Positions 34,719 to 48,083 of a stretch of DNA of 64,000 nucleotides are shown here, in pieces. Numbering within the stretch: the first letter of the stretch is position 1; the number at the start of each line of letters is the position of its first letter. Source of the stretch: Certhia americana (Eukaryota > Chordata > Aves > Passeriformes > Certhiidae); contig CM031879.1 of NCBI GenBank assembly GCA_018697195.1, positions 26,037,660 through 26,101,659 on the forward strand, in the 5' to 3' direction. Under the pieces are notes generated by a model. The model made no database searches and had not been told where the DNA came from. It saw nothing but the letters and a program-made list of their open reading frames with translations. Position numbers and translations under genes: made by a program.

Positions 34719-36484
34719 CAGGTTTAAGTTTGTTTCCTTGCAGGTAAAAACAGCAAGAAATATAAAACCAGAAAGCCAACCTGTGAGTACCATTTTGCAG
34801 GCTTTATTATGGATTTTGACATACTCCTCTGATTTGAGGCAGCCTCAGCATATTCTGCTTAAAAGTGTGAAAACATGTTCTCAGGGAAGAAAAAAGTGTC
34901 AGATCCTTTCCCCAGGGAAATTGAACTAATTGGCACACTGTTTGCCCAGAAATGACTGAAATGTAACAGAGAACTTAAATGATAAAGAAACATCTTGTCA
35001 TTGATAAATCCTCTTATTTCCCATATGCCATTCCAGTTATTTCACTGGGTCACATGCTCACAACTATTAATAGCTTTGAACGCTTGAGTCTAAAGGAAAC
35101 CCCTGCTTTCAGCAGCACGGCTATTACAATATGCAAACTGTCTCATTTGACAGCCTGAGCTGCCCTTACACAGTCTGATAGGCTGCAGACAGACACTATT
35201 TTCCACACAAAGAGCCTTTCTGCTTGAGCAGCTCCCATCAGACATCACCATATCCAAGTGAGCAGCTGCCATGCTCATCAACACAGCATGGTAATTCTCA
35301 AGCATAAGGAGTGGAGAGGAGCTTACAACCTCCAGCAGGCTAAGGGATCTGTACCAGGTTGATGTGGCTAGGGTTTAGCTTTTGACAATTTGCAGGTCCC
35401 TGGGCGATGGTGTTCCAGTGGGCACTAATTATATGCTCTCTTTTGGTTGAATTTTCTGAGAACAAAGTGCCTTGAAGATATCTTGGCCCCTTGAGTAAAA
35501 TTTCATTTATTTTCTAGTGTTTTCTTCTATTCTTTATCATTGCCATTTAAGTGTAAATAAAATTTATACCATGAGGAAGAGTACCTAGTGCTCTGTTATT
35601 TTCTCCACCATCTCAAAATGCTTTCCAGGACCAATTAGGAGTTGCTGACTTGCTAAGACTTACTACTACTACATTTTCAACTAATCTTCTTACTTGGTTT
35701 CCCCAGCTGTCGTCACACCAAATGGGATTTAATTTTTGTAGCAACTTGCTTATCTTTGAAGTCAGTGTTATCCCTTCATAAAATCCTTTGTGTGCCAAAG
35801 ATTAGAGGAGCCACTCTTTAGCGTGCTCAGCTTTTGCAGCTCCTACAGGCAACCTAGAGTCCTTTAAAACCACTGTATCTGGAAACGTGTTAATTCCGAT
35901 TTGAGAATCAAACATGCTGCTCAGAACCCCAGCTTAGCCAAAAAGGAAGTGAAAACTGTTTTGGACACTGCTGAAAATAAGCAATATTTTTTAGAACTGA
36001 GGGGAAATGAAGATCACTTTTAACTACCTGAACCAAAATGATTCTGATCTCATTCTACAGTTTTAACTAAAGTTTTTGTTTGTCTCATTGTTCCTAAAAA
36101 AACCCCACCACATTCAGATAACATTTTTCTGCATTATGGCGTCTTACCCTTGTTTTAGTCTAACAGACATGCTGAAAGACTAAAATATAAACAAGAGTTA
36201 ATTGAATATATTTTCATTCTAACATCTAAAGGCAAGTTTTTTATTGAAAGTGTTACTTTATTTGTCAATCTGGCTTACAACCAACCAGTTTCATGGCTTC
36301 TAATCAGACTGCAGCAGCTGCCACCTTCAGAAGAACGTGTGTGTGCCAAGATGTCTGCTGACTGCTTTGTAATTTACCCAGTACAGCTCCACAGGCTGCT
36401 GAGTTCTTCCTCTTGCTTCTGAATCTCATGACCAAAGAATAACAAATTTCTGAAATGAGAGTTTGTAGATCTAAAGTGCTATCC

Positions 36485-36488
<4 letters not shown>
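34718..36488. other. Intergenic, no gene seen
   Basis: AT-rich unique-looking sequence. No exon, RNA gene or repeat family recognised. Confidence 0.6.

Positions 36489-36518
<30 letters not shown>
36489..36518 (+). repeat. Poly(A) tract, 30 bases
   Basis: Thirty uninterrupted A residues, unusual in length for this window. CR1, the main avian LINE, does not leave poly(A) tails, so this may be simple expansion, or a rare poly(A)-tailed retrocopy whose body would lie to the left. No recognisable gene body was found there. Confidence 0.95.
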
Positions 36519-36520
<2 letters not shown>

Positions 36521-39059
36521 TGTTTTATAGCATTTTATTAGATTTTGTATTAACTCTAGCACCCAAGTTTTCCCCACCCCCAAAAAGCCCCAGCATTTGC
36601 TGGCAGAATATGCCCAGCAGAAGCCAGAGAGGAATCCATCTGTACCTGGAAGGGAGGGAGAGGACCACTCATGGAGATCTGCTCCAGGTGGTGCAATATG
36701 CCATATGGGTTTTTTCCACATGGGTCAAGCTTTGCTCTTGTGTTTAACCTGGACAATTTATTATTTTGAAAAGCAGAGGCTCTCAGATTTTATCCTGGGT
36801 ATGCAGATACATATTTAATTGGTTGAAAACTCTGCAGTGTATGGCAGGTTTCAATCTTACAGGTGTCGCGCCATCCAGACATCAGTAACAACAAAACACA
36901 TAGAGGAAAATATTTAGTGATGTTTTCCCATTAAATTTTCTGTAGAGGAGGTATTCCTCCCCATAATTTATAAATGTTTGAACTAATCAAATGTAGTGCT
37001 TCATGCAAGAAGGTAGAACTTTTTTAGAACAGGGAGTTTCATGAGACTTGGCCAGAGGACACTGTGGGTACAAGAAGTCAACTTGGCTCAGAAGGAGTCA
37101 GATGATGAGGTAGAAAGGCACCCTCTGGGCACCTGCTACTGCTTGTAAGCAAAATACATCCAGAAAGGTAGGAAGTGTCATCTACATTTGCCATGGTCTT
37201 GTGCTTTTGACCCTTGCTGAGACAAAATGGCAGACTAAATGTACCTTTGGCCTGAGCTGATACAATCATCTGGTGTTCTGACATTGATTTATGGTAATTA
37301 TTGTAGTAACTTCTAAATTATTATTCAAAGTAAGGAACCTGAAAGACCTTTGCATACACTGAAGTCAATAATTATTAATAATGCATTGTTAAATACATTT
37401 AAGGATTTCTTCAATAGGACTATTCATGACAATGTATGCAACCTTTAAAAGAATATTTGTAGGACAAAATTTGGGGGCATTTGTCATGTCTTTCATGCTT
37501 TTTAATGAGAAAATGTCACTTGCTTTGTATGTGTGTATGACAGCAATGATTCTGAAGATGCTTTGTTAAGGAGCCATAAAACACAGCTTTATTTTTCACA
37601 GGAATGAAAATTTTGTCTTGATCTTGCATGCTTTAGAATAAGAGAAAAAAAGAGTTATATGCACAGCATTTAACCCATTGTATTGTCATAAAATCTTCAA
37701 ACTGGCAAAACAACTATCACTCAAGATTTGAATGAAAAACAGGCAGAGAAAAAAAATGGTGCTATGAAACTGAACATTAATAAGCTCATAACTATGTAGT
37801 CTGCTTCAGCACTTTCCAAGGAATTTTAACACACAACCATTAGGATTAATGTTTTCTGTCTCTCACAGGATATATTCTTGTCAATTTTCCATGTATATTT
37901 TATTTCCAGGAAGCAAACTCAGTGAACTGAAGTATCATTTGATGCTTCCTACAGTCACTTTCCCATTCCTGAAAGTCTTCATCATCCCAGTACAACCTTC
38001 AGCACCTTTCAGCAGCAAATGCCCCTGCCCCCTCATGCCTGGAGGGTCTCTCCATGGATCCATCAGTGCAGGATGTAGTCCAACAAGGCAGTGTAGCTCC
38101 AGGTCTCACAGTATACAGGCAGCAGGTCCTCTGATCCACCTGCCTTTTAACTCTCAGCAATCCTCAGATGCAGTTTGTGTCTGTCTCATACTGGGTTATG
38201 CTTCTTTTTTTCATTCTTTAAATATTGCATTTTAAAGACTCTTACAAAATTGGAACAACAAAAAATACCAGTGGGTTTTTTTCTTTATTATTCCCTTCAT
38301 TTTTTCTGCCTGATCACTCATTAGCAGTTTTTGCCACTTGAAGGAATGAATTGGGGTTTTTGCTTTGCATATGAATATCTCCTCTTAAAATTTTTAGCCA
38401 TTGGTTTTTATAACATGAAATGATTTTTGAGATTCTTTTTGAGTAGTTTACTTTGGCCATAACATATATTCTTTTAATAAAATGTGCTGTGTTCTCATGT
38501 TTAGAAGTATGGATAAGTATTTTTCAGCTTTGAGGTGAGTCTTCATTTCAAGCTGTGGAAACCATATCTTACCTAAAAGAGATATGGCCAAAGGTTGCAG
38601 TTTCAAGGAACACTTTCTTTGATGCTCTGAAGTGATGACAGGTGCCAAGCAGGTGCTGCCTTTGATCTACCATTTTTGAAAGCAGACACTTCCTTTAACT
38701 TCAGATTAAAATAAGAAAGTTACTTTTTGCTCAGTAATTAAACAGTAGCAGTTACCACCCAAGTGATTGACAAACTAGATTTATTCGGCTAAACAGAAGC
38801 TAAGGTAAGCAGGTAAAATTGCTTCTACAGGCTCATTTGCAAGAAAACAGCACCACAGAAAACTGCTTTCTGCTGTGTTACCCACATGTGTTAGGGGAGA
38901 TACACTGCTGGTTGCATTTCTGCAGATAGAGAGGTTGTGCTGAAGGATTAAAGGATTTATATTCCTAAAAAAACCTTTCTAACAACGTCCTGAATATTTT
39001 TTGCCAAGTAGCAGCACTTTCATCAGTCATGCAAAACTGACTGCATTTTGCAAGAAGGG
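36519..39059. other. Intergenic, no gene seen
   Basis: Mostly AT-rich sequence. A GC-moderate patch at about 37.98-38.16 kb has a short frame without a domain. No recognisable exon or repeat. Confidence 0.6.
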
Positions 39060-40165
39060 AGACATCCCACCATCCGGGACCTCCCTCATTAACAAGAATT
39101 GATGATAAATGATGGAAAGTGGTTTGATGATCTCTTCCACCAGCTCCCTCATTACCCTTAGGTGAATCCTATCTGGCCCCATAGACTTGTGAGTGTCTAA
39201 GTGGCAGAGCAGATTGGTAACTACTTCTTCCTGGATTGCAGGGGCCTATTCTGCTCCCTGTCTACCAGTTCAGGGGGCTAGTTTCCCTAAAGATATTAAT
39301 TTTTTCTGTTAAAGACAGAGGCAAAGAAGACATTGAGTACCTCAACATTTTCTTTATCCTTTGTGGCAATGTTCCCCTTCATATCCAATAAAGGATGGAG
39401 ATTTTCCTTAGCTCTCCTTTACTTGCTAACATATTTATAAAAACACTTTTTATTATCTTTCACAGCAGTGGCCAGATTGAGTCCTAGCTGAGCTTTTGCC
39501 TTTCTCATTTTATGTCTACATAATCTAACTACATACTTGTACTCTTCCTGAGTTGCCTGACCCTTCTTCCAAAGGTCATAAACTCTCTTTTTTAACCTGA
39601 GTTCCAGCAAAAATTTCCCTGTTCAGCCAGGTTGGTCTTCTGTCCCAATGGCTCATCTTTCAGCATGGAGGGATGGCCTGCTCCTGCACCTGTAAGGTTT
39701 CCTCCTGAAAGTATTTCCAGCCTTCCTGGACTCCTTCATTGTTAAGGTCTGTTTCATAAGGGGGTTTCTAAAGCAGTGCCCTGAAAGCACTCCCTCTGAA
39801 ATTCCAAGGTAGAGGTTTTGTTGACCCCTTTCCTTACTTCACTAAGAATTGAAACTCAATCATTTCACGTTTTCTACATCCAAGAAGTCTCCTGATCACC
39901 ACATCTCTCACAATCCCTTCTCTGTTTATAAACAGCAGGTCTAATGGGGCTCAGTCACCAGATGAGTCAGAAGTTCTCTTCCACCCACTCCAGGAACATG
40001 CTAGCCTGCCTCCTCTCTGCTGAGTTTCAGTTTTATGAAATATCAGCCAGCAGCTTATGGAACAGTTCATCTGCCTCTTCATCATGATTGGGTGGTCTAT
40101 AACAGACATCAGGATGTCTGCCTTGTTAGCCTTTCCCCTGATCCTTTCCTAAAACAACTGCCCTT
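39060..40165 (-). mobile_element. Decayed CR1 LINE ORF2 fragment (endonuclease end to RT start)
   Basis: Minus-strand translation in shifting frames gives CR1 ORF2 hallmarks in order. At the right end there is an endonuclease segment related to the 'YRPPNQDEEVD' region, then the endonuclease C-terminus. Next comes the linker RVYDLWKKGQATQEEYK and NLATAVKDNKKCFYKYVSK (39419-39610, still open), and finally the start of the reverse transcriptase with KSMGPD near 39180. It is truncated on both sides and broken by stops and frameshifts, so it is inactive. No CR1 3' tail follows. This is the clearest LINE in the window. Confidence 0.93.
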
Positions 40166-42890
40166 CTTTCTGAACAGCCATAGTTATAATGTGTGGGGGT
40201 GACTGGCTCACTCTGGGCAAACCCCTCGCAGACCTTCACCACCATTTCCCCAACCCTCAAGTTCCAGAGCTTCATATCTATTCCCATACCTGGGGTGGTA
40301 AGGAAAGCTGAGAGGACATAGTTATGGCAAAAGTGACTTGGCAGTGACTGTCTGAATCTTTTAGACCTAGAGGAGATGTATGGCAGCAGACCAGAGCCAA
40401 AGGCAACAGAAGGAAGAAGTGGGTCAAATTTACTTTATTTCATACATTAGTTTGTTTGCTTCCCTGCTTTCTTGCTTGCAGTTTTTAAAAATGTTGGGTA
40501 GTGCTTTTAATAGGGAAACTTATGGTTATTAGAAACTTCTAAAATACAAAAATATTCTTGATAAACGGCCATAAATTATCTTTAGCTAGAATAGTGTGAA
40601 GAAGCATAGGAACCAGCTTGTTCTGCCCAGCCTGCCTATGGTCTGTTTGGGAAGGTGCCAGGGGAATGGAAAATGAGCAGTATTACAAATTACCAAAAAT
40701 AAGTTCCTCACCTAGGTGTTCCAGACTCTTAAAGTACACTTCAATGTCCTTTCTTTGATGAAGCTCAAAAATATAAGGGATAAATCAACAAGGAAAAATG
40801 CAACAGAAGATTTACAGCTGTCTTCATGTCTGAGTTCCTTTCCTTCTTTTTTTTTTTACACTTTTTTTTTTTAATTTTTAAGCCAAAAAAAAAAAAGAAT
40901 AATAGATCTTCTAGTTTAAGACCTTACATGTTACAGTTTGATTAAACTATGCATTCTGCCAGAAGGAGAGTGTGGGTGTAATCAGAGTGAGCAGCAAATC
41001 TCTGCAAAGGAGATTTCCTTGTTTTCCACCAGTGTCTTGTGATTCTGGGACACAGTTCAGCAGATGGACATGTGGGTGCAGCTTAGCATTCACCTTGGGA
41101 ATTCCAATTTTTGATTTGCATACATCTGTACACAGACTGATTTTGGCAAGACACACATATTAGAACAAGGAAAAAAAGCTGGTTCAAAACACATCCTCAG
41201 AGTGTATGATAATCTGGTTCGCAATTTTTTTGGTTCCTACTCATGGATTTTTAACATCCTTGTAATCAATTCCAAATTTCCACTTTTAAGTTGGAGAATG
41301 TCTTTTATTAACTCAGTGTATTTGAATAAGTGACTGGGGGTTTTTAATAATAGTTTTCTCCAATGTTTTACCTTGCAAAAATAGCAGCAGCTGCTATTTA
41401 GTCATCTGATTAAATGAAATTCTGATCTTTGCACCCTCATGTCTCTAATACTCTAGAGGCAAATGAGAACTAAATACAGAGTCCTCTCACCAAATAGGTC
41501 TTGACAAGATATTGTTCCTTATTATACTTATAATATTCCCTATTATACCTATACCTTCCACCTATTCAGTGGCAGTACAGGGGCAGTATTTTGTGTCATA
41601 AAGGAGGTAAAGGTAGTAATGTCATGTGCCCTGGCTTTCTGTTTGACAATTTGTCATCAAAACAAATTGCTGCAAAGCATTTTATACATAAAAACATTTG
41701 AAGAGATTTGTATCCAGGCAACAGTTGTAAGCTACTAGATAAATTGCCTATTACTCATTGCTTGTAAATTAGTTCCAGCTAATTTCTCATAGCAAACAAG
41801 GGCTGCATAGACCTGATAAAGGGAATTGATTAAAGCACATTTTAGGAAAGCCAACAAACCAGATTGTTTTACCAGTCTCTGGCCTTTTCCTGTGGATTAT
41901 GAGTCTGAGAAGGGCCCCCATGTGATATTCTTAACAGTGCCACAAATTCCGACCACAGCAGAGTTGATGACAAGGCCACACATTTCTTGTCTGTAAATGG
42001 AAATGCTGCCTGTTAATTTCCCCCTTAAAAGTTATAATGATAATATAAAAAAATTAATAAACCAGATGAAAAAGCAGCCCAATATAAAAGAAGTAATAAG
42101 GTGAGTACAGGCCCCCATGGCTGCAGGAATGTGCTCCAAGTGACCCCAAAAGTCACTGCTAGGTACTGGTATTATAAGAGCAGAGTTGATGATTTTATCA
42201 TAAACTGAGCACAGCTATCTCTATGTTCAGTACTTGGTTTGTGGCAGAGGTCTCCAGAAGACAGAGATAACCCACAGCCATTTAGAAACCACAGCTCTGT
42301 TTGCAGACCAGTTGCTGGCCTGTGTGGTGACATCTTACTGCAGTGTGGGCTGCGAGCCCAGGTCCAGTCTGGCTGGGCTGAGAGTGGCCAAGTAAGTCGG
42401 GGCAGGGCTGATGTAGTAGCCAAAGACAGATTTTAATGCATTAGGGTGGCCGTGTGGTCAGAAGGCAGCACCCAAAGACTGCATGGCCTGAGAGCTGCAT
42501 TCAGAGACCACATGGTCCAAGGGCAGCTTCCAAGAACCCCAGGGTGTGGCTAACCTAGGAACACAGAGGTTTACCTGAGAACAGGTATCCAATCCCGTAC
42601 TCAGGACAGGGACCTGACCATGTATGTCTTGAACCAACAGAGAGGTAGAACCAGAAACATGACCCATTCCTGGGTAACCTCCCTTCAGTACTCCACTTCC
42701 CATGGTCTCAGGCTAGTGCTGTCAGAGTAAGGAGCCCGGGCCAAGCCATTGCCTATCCCATCTAATTCAGTTCCCACAACATCTCTAATGGGAAGTAAAA
42801 TAAAATGCGAGCTGTTCCTGGGTTCTGAGACAAACACTACAGTGCAGGTATACACCTAAACCCTCTGATTACACCTAAATAAAGCACTTA
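40166..42890. other. Intergenic; GC-richer patch at 42.2-42.8 kb
   Basis: The left part is AT-rich and featureless, with T runs at about 40.85 kb. The segment 42.17-42.78 kb is GC-richer with repeated 'catggtc/catggcc' phrases and an abrupt return to AT-rich sequence. It may be an old repeat I cannot name. No coding evidence. Confidence 0.5.
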
Positions 42891-43140
42891 TATTGGCATT
42901 ACTTAGATATTAGTGTACTATGATATTATTAGATATGATTATTAACACATTGATAGATTTTTATAGCTATATGGTAATTATTATCTATATAGTAATTACT
43001 AATAGTATTAGTCTATAATAATTTCTATTAAACTAGTATATCAATGTTTATGCATTATATAAATGCATTTTATTTATTACATATATATGGTAAAAATAAT
43101 ATACAAATATTACTAATATGCATACAATTTAATATATTGA
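42891..43140. repeat. Extremely AT-rich block
   Basis: About 250 bases composed of 'tattattag', 'tagtaattact' and similar phrases, with only scattered G or C. It looks like a degenerated simple repeat. Nothing coding. Confidence 0.7.
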
Positions 43141-46100
43141 CATGGCCCTTTGGGTATGGTCTCTGGGTTGTGGTAATCACCTCAAATCCTGAGACTTTTT
43201 GGGAAGCACTTAGCTGACCGAAGGCAGAACTGGGCCAAAGTCTGTGCAAACATTTTAGCAGATGGTGAGCACATACCAGAGCTCAGCCCTGGCCCTGTTA
43301 ATGTACTAATGCGCACAAAGCCTGTAATTCCTTCAGCCTGAGACAAATGCCTTATAAAAGACAGATCTTCACTTTAATCCTGTTGGATCAGTATGGCTTT
43401 CAGGACACCAGCCACCAGGAGAGCAAGAGGAGGCATTGCTTGGACTTGTGGGTCTGAAAAGGGAGGCAGACATGAGGCTTTTCCAAGACACCCCATATTG
43501 CACCAGTGGTGCAGAAATGGCATGAATGGTGCCAGAGGTGAAGCACAGGTCCTGTCCTGCACCTCCTGGCTAGGGGCAGTCAGGCTGAAGATGCTCACTC
43601 CACACCTAAGCCTGAAATACAATCACTGCCTCTTTGTGGAGAGCAGATCAGCCCTCTCAGATAACAGCTTGTCTCAAAGATCTGCACGATTTGTGTTTTA
43701 AAGGAAGGCACAGGGATCTGTGTAGCAGGCAGTCAACAGCTTGAAATCAGAATCCTCTTGTCTGAGGCTGGTGAATATGCATTTGAGGCTGATAGAATTT
43801 CAAAGTACCCAAGAAGGTGCAACTGAGTGCTTCTCCATGCCTTCAGCCTTCTTTTTTTCTCCTCTGTGCTTAGATACTTTCATGTATTAGCTCTGTAGGA
43901 AAACTTTTCTTTTTATATTGAAAAATGATAATTTGTAGACACTTCTGATAAAAATCCAAAGCCTTCATGACAACAAATCCACTTCAATTCACATGAAAAT
44001 GAATTTATGAAGGATGGCAAGAATAAGGATTTTTAAAGTACTGGAAATTAATTACTCCTTCCTGCTTGAATTAATACACCATAATATTCAGAAAGTAATC
44101 TAAGAGTGCATACTTTCTCTATTTAAAAATATTTTCCCATTGCAATTATTCAGATATAATTCATTTAGATTTAATCTTTATTTATAAACCCAAATACAAA
44201 TTGTAACAGAGGAACTGTAATGTTTATAGTAAGCTGTTAATATACAAAAAAATTATTCACTCACAGACACATGATACAGCTCACAATAGCTCTGACTATA
44301 ATTTAGGCCTGTTAACATCTGATTTTTAAAAGCTTTATTTTCTTTTAACCCTTCAAGGTGCTATACCTTTCTTTGTTGTCTCCTACTAGTTTTGTACTTA
44401 GGAGTATAATAGAAAAATATCTTCATTTTTACAAAGGCACTTTCAAACATATACCAGATCTCAATCCTGAATCTGAATTGATTTCTATGTTCCAAGCCAA
44501 TATTCTCAGTTATGAAACAGATATTTACATCTAATTCCTGAAGTCAGAACTATTTCCAGTGCCCCATGTAGGGTGTTAAGTAACAAAATAAAAAAATATA
44601 AAATTCTGTATATAATCTTGTCTCTTCACCCTTTTTCTTATGGCCCAGTGAACACAGGTATCATAAAACCCATTCACCTTTCTTAATACCACTATGGTTG
44701 ATATGCACAAGAATGTCACTGAGCCATTGTTCATGGGGAACTGTATCCTAGAAAGGGGGACTAACAACACAAACTGGCAGAGAGACCTAGATTTTAAAAG
44801 GCAACATGCATAATTCATCTTCTTAATCAGTGACACAACAGTGTCATGTTTCCTGAAGGTCCCAAGAGCAAAAGCAAAATCCTCTTCCTCATTTCTTCCA
44901 TCAGTTTTAAAGACAAGAATCCCCTCCCAGCTGCAGACTACTCTTTTAAAGCTAGTTTGGATATTTTTCCTAGTTGGAAATGACAGATTAGAAATATCAC
45001 TCCTAACTTTTACTTGCTGCCTCTCCCAGCCATTGAAACTGTTTTCTTGTTATATATATATTTTAGCTAATGCATATGTAAGAGACATCTTTATCAGAAA
45101 CTTTGACTCAGTTCATTAGCTTACCAGCTGTTACTGCTTGCCTGAGTGATCAACTTACCCGATGTGATTCCTATCCTAAGAGCTAGATTTGACAAAGAAG
45201 AGGGAGAAGGTGAAAAAACCTGCTCTGCTAAATAAACCATAATAGTTGTTTAACTAAATAAGATGCACTGCGCTTTGGAAGAAATATTTTCCCTGCTCTC
45301 ACATTCCTTTGTTTCGATTCTCTCCACTCTGCTTAGACATCAGCTGTGTTTTCCTCCTTTGTTATGGACTGTTTTTGTTGTTATCTTTAGTTTACCATTC
45401 TTATCTGGCAATGTATCTGTAGGGCTTCTATCGCAGCTATTAATCTGCTTTAGAAAATCCCTTCCCTTAAGCCTCTTCACAAAAATAAGACAAGTGACAC
45501 ATATATGGATGCTGGGTTTTCCCCCTCAAATTTTCCTTGGGAAGTGAAAAAAATATAGACATCTTTATTCTGATAGCAAGAGAACAAAAGAAGGGCAGCT
45601 ATAAGTGTGATTTTCAACCATCTTCAACCACTTTCCAGGGAATAGTCAGGACTATTGATTTCACTTGCACAAAAGAAGTATTTGTACTGAAAAGATCTTA
45701 TCTCTAAATCTGCCAATATATATTTAGGGAGCATAATTTTTGCTTTCAAAACAGATAAAGATGGCATGCTTTGAGGAGGAAATGAGAAAGCTGAGGAGGA
45801 ATATTAGGACAGTTGACCTCAAAATTCACATTTCAGGATTTTCAGGGACCCACTCTCTACTTCCATATATTAAGTGACTTTCAAACCTCCCTCTGGCATG
45901 CTTTTTCTTTCTTTTTCTTTTTTTCTTTTTTTTTTCTGATTTGATCATGCACACAGAGAAACAGTTCTACAAAAATGTTGTTTTCAGCCTTTGCACTGTT
46001 CTTGTAAATCTAGGAACAAATAACATACTAAAGCAAAGGTGCAGTATTTAAAACATTTTAGGAGAGCAGTGTACCACAGCGTGGGGGTTTGTAGTCAGCC

Positions 46101-47940
46101 ACAGGTCATGAAGGCATCCTCTTCATGCTTGAAAAGTGGAGAAGGAAACATTGAAGCTGATGTCTGGCTCATCGTTGTTTATGAAGAAAATTCTTCAAGA
46201 CTTTCAGTCCTATATTTTTGGGACATGGTTATGGGGTGTGCAAGCAGCTGTGCAATCACATTGAGCCTGACTTTGAAGGTTTCAGTCAGGAAGATCCAAG
46301 AAAGAAGTGAATGCTGGAAGCTGGCTGGGCAGGAGCCCTATTTACTTATCTTCTTAGCCAGACTTTTCCAGGACCCCAAAGCATCTATCTCTTTAGAGCT
46401 GACAGGGAAAATGCCTCTAGATTGAGTAGTCCTAATCTTCCGTTTGGCACCTTCAAATAAATACAGAAAGGGAGTTAACTATAACCTCAGTGGAAAGCTG
46501 TACCTTTAAAAGACTTGTAGAAGATATTCAGGTGAGTTAAGAGCATTAATTACACTTCTGTTCATTCTTTGGCTGTTAGCAATCACTGAATCCATGATCA
46601 GGAGTGATATGATATGCATATGATCTAACAGGAATAAAACCAAGATAGTTCCCTGAGTGGAAGGCTAGAATGAGCAAAGTTTCTGCATAAATGAAGATTA
46701 ATGAACAATTCTAGAACACAATTAAAGAAGAATTCAGGATTTGCTTGTTGGCTTGTGTGGGCCTTGACACATGTCTTTTGCAGTCTGCTGGGTGCAGAGA
46801 TGCCTCATACCAGTTCTCTGAGGAACAGGTTTCTTCAACCTCCTAACTCACGGCAAGGACTGCAGAGTCCTTCAGTGGGTCTTGCTCTTACCTGTTAACT
46901 CCCTGTGTTAAAATGAGTTCTTGTTTTGTTTACTCAGCTGAATAACTCTAGTGCATTCATACAACCACAAGAAAACTAACTAGAAAATAAAATGGCTGTC
47001 ATCCCTGCTGAAATCAAGTATAAAAATTACATACCCAATCTCCACAGAACCTCTTAGTCATATATGATTTCTTCCAGCCATCCTTCTGAATATTTGTCAT
47101 GTCTTTATACTTTCCACATTTTTATTTAAAAAATCATAGCAGAATTAATCATACCATCTGGTTTAGATGACAGAAACATTTTTAGATAAGAATGTCTGCC
47201 ATCTAATGGAGCCTAAAAGACCTAATTATGAGACAGTTGTTGTCAGAATGGCACCAAAGTTTACCAAGAGTTGATGAAAATGTGAAAACAAGATGATGTA
47301 TGTTGAGCAGGTCAAATCCTTTGGTACCTGTGAATGAAGTCACATCCTTCTATCCATCCTGAGCAATAACAGGAAGAGATGAACTCAAATGAATTACTGT
47401 TCCTGAGGTACACTTAAGCATAGGGCAGGATCGATCCCAGTTGCATCTGTGGAGCTGGCTTGAGCTTTCTCCCAAGTACAGACTTGCCTCTCAAAACATA
47501 TTTTGCCAATTAAACTTTGACCTGAGGCATACTCATACTCCCTTGCAGTTATCACCCTCTCCTGAAACACAAGAAAACACGGTAGCTCCCAAGGAGTGCT
47601 GCTGGCTATTCACTTTAACTTCAGTCTGCGAGTCCCAAATGCTTCTAACCAGATCTAATAACTTTGCCTTCCTATATATCAACCATCTTGTAAAAAAAGC
47701 TTCTAATGATACTGATGCATCCCTTTTACTTTTCTTAATTGTGTGTTAGAAAAAGAGAGAAAGAAGGATATATTATTTGTCTCTTTGTCCAGCTCCTTTA
47801 GACAGAAACCTTTTTAAATCCCTTAGAAATCCCTCATACTCAAGTGGCTACATTCTTTCCTGCATTCACCCCTAGCACTAACTTCTCCAAAATATGATTT
47901 ATTTTCCACAAAGTATGTTGTAAAAATTATAGACTACTCC
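43141..47940. other. Intergenic, no gene seen
   Basis: The segment 43.14-43.74 kb is GC-richer and includes 'cttataaaagac', a TATA-like motif, but has no other support for a promoter or LTR. The remainder is AT-rich with a CTTT-type pyrimidine tract near 45.90-45.94 kb. No recognisable exons. Confidence 0.55.
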
Positions 47941-48083
47941 TTGCTTGCTTGCTTGCTTCCTTCCTTCCTTCCTTCCTTCCTTCCTTCCACACCTACTGCA
48001 CCTTCTGCACCTTTCTTCCTTCCTCCCTCCCTCCCTCCCTCCCTCCCTCCCTCCCTCCCTTCTTCTCCTTCTTCCTCTTCCCC
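47941..48083. repeat. Composite pyrimidine microsatellite (TTGC)n-(TTCC)n-(CTCC)n
   Basis: Starts with about four TTGC units, then about eight TTCC units, a short interruption with 'cacctactgcaccttctg', then about nine CTCC units and a CTT-rich tail. One strand is almost pure pyrimidine, so it can form triplex DNA. The open frame across it is a repeat artefact. Confidence 0.96.

Noticed and set aside
34553..34747. Frame with a long Tyr-Ile repeat
   Set aside because: It is a translated TA microsatellite.
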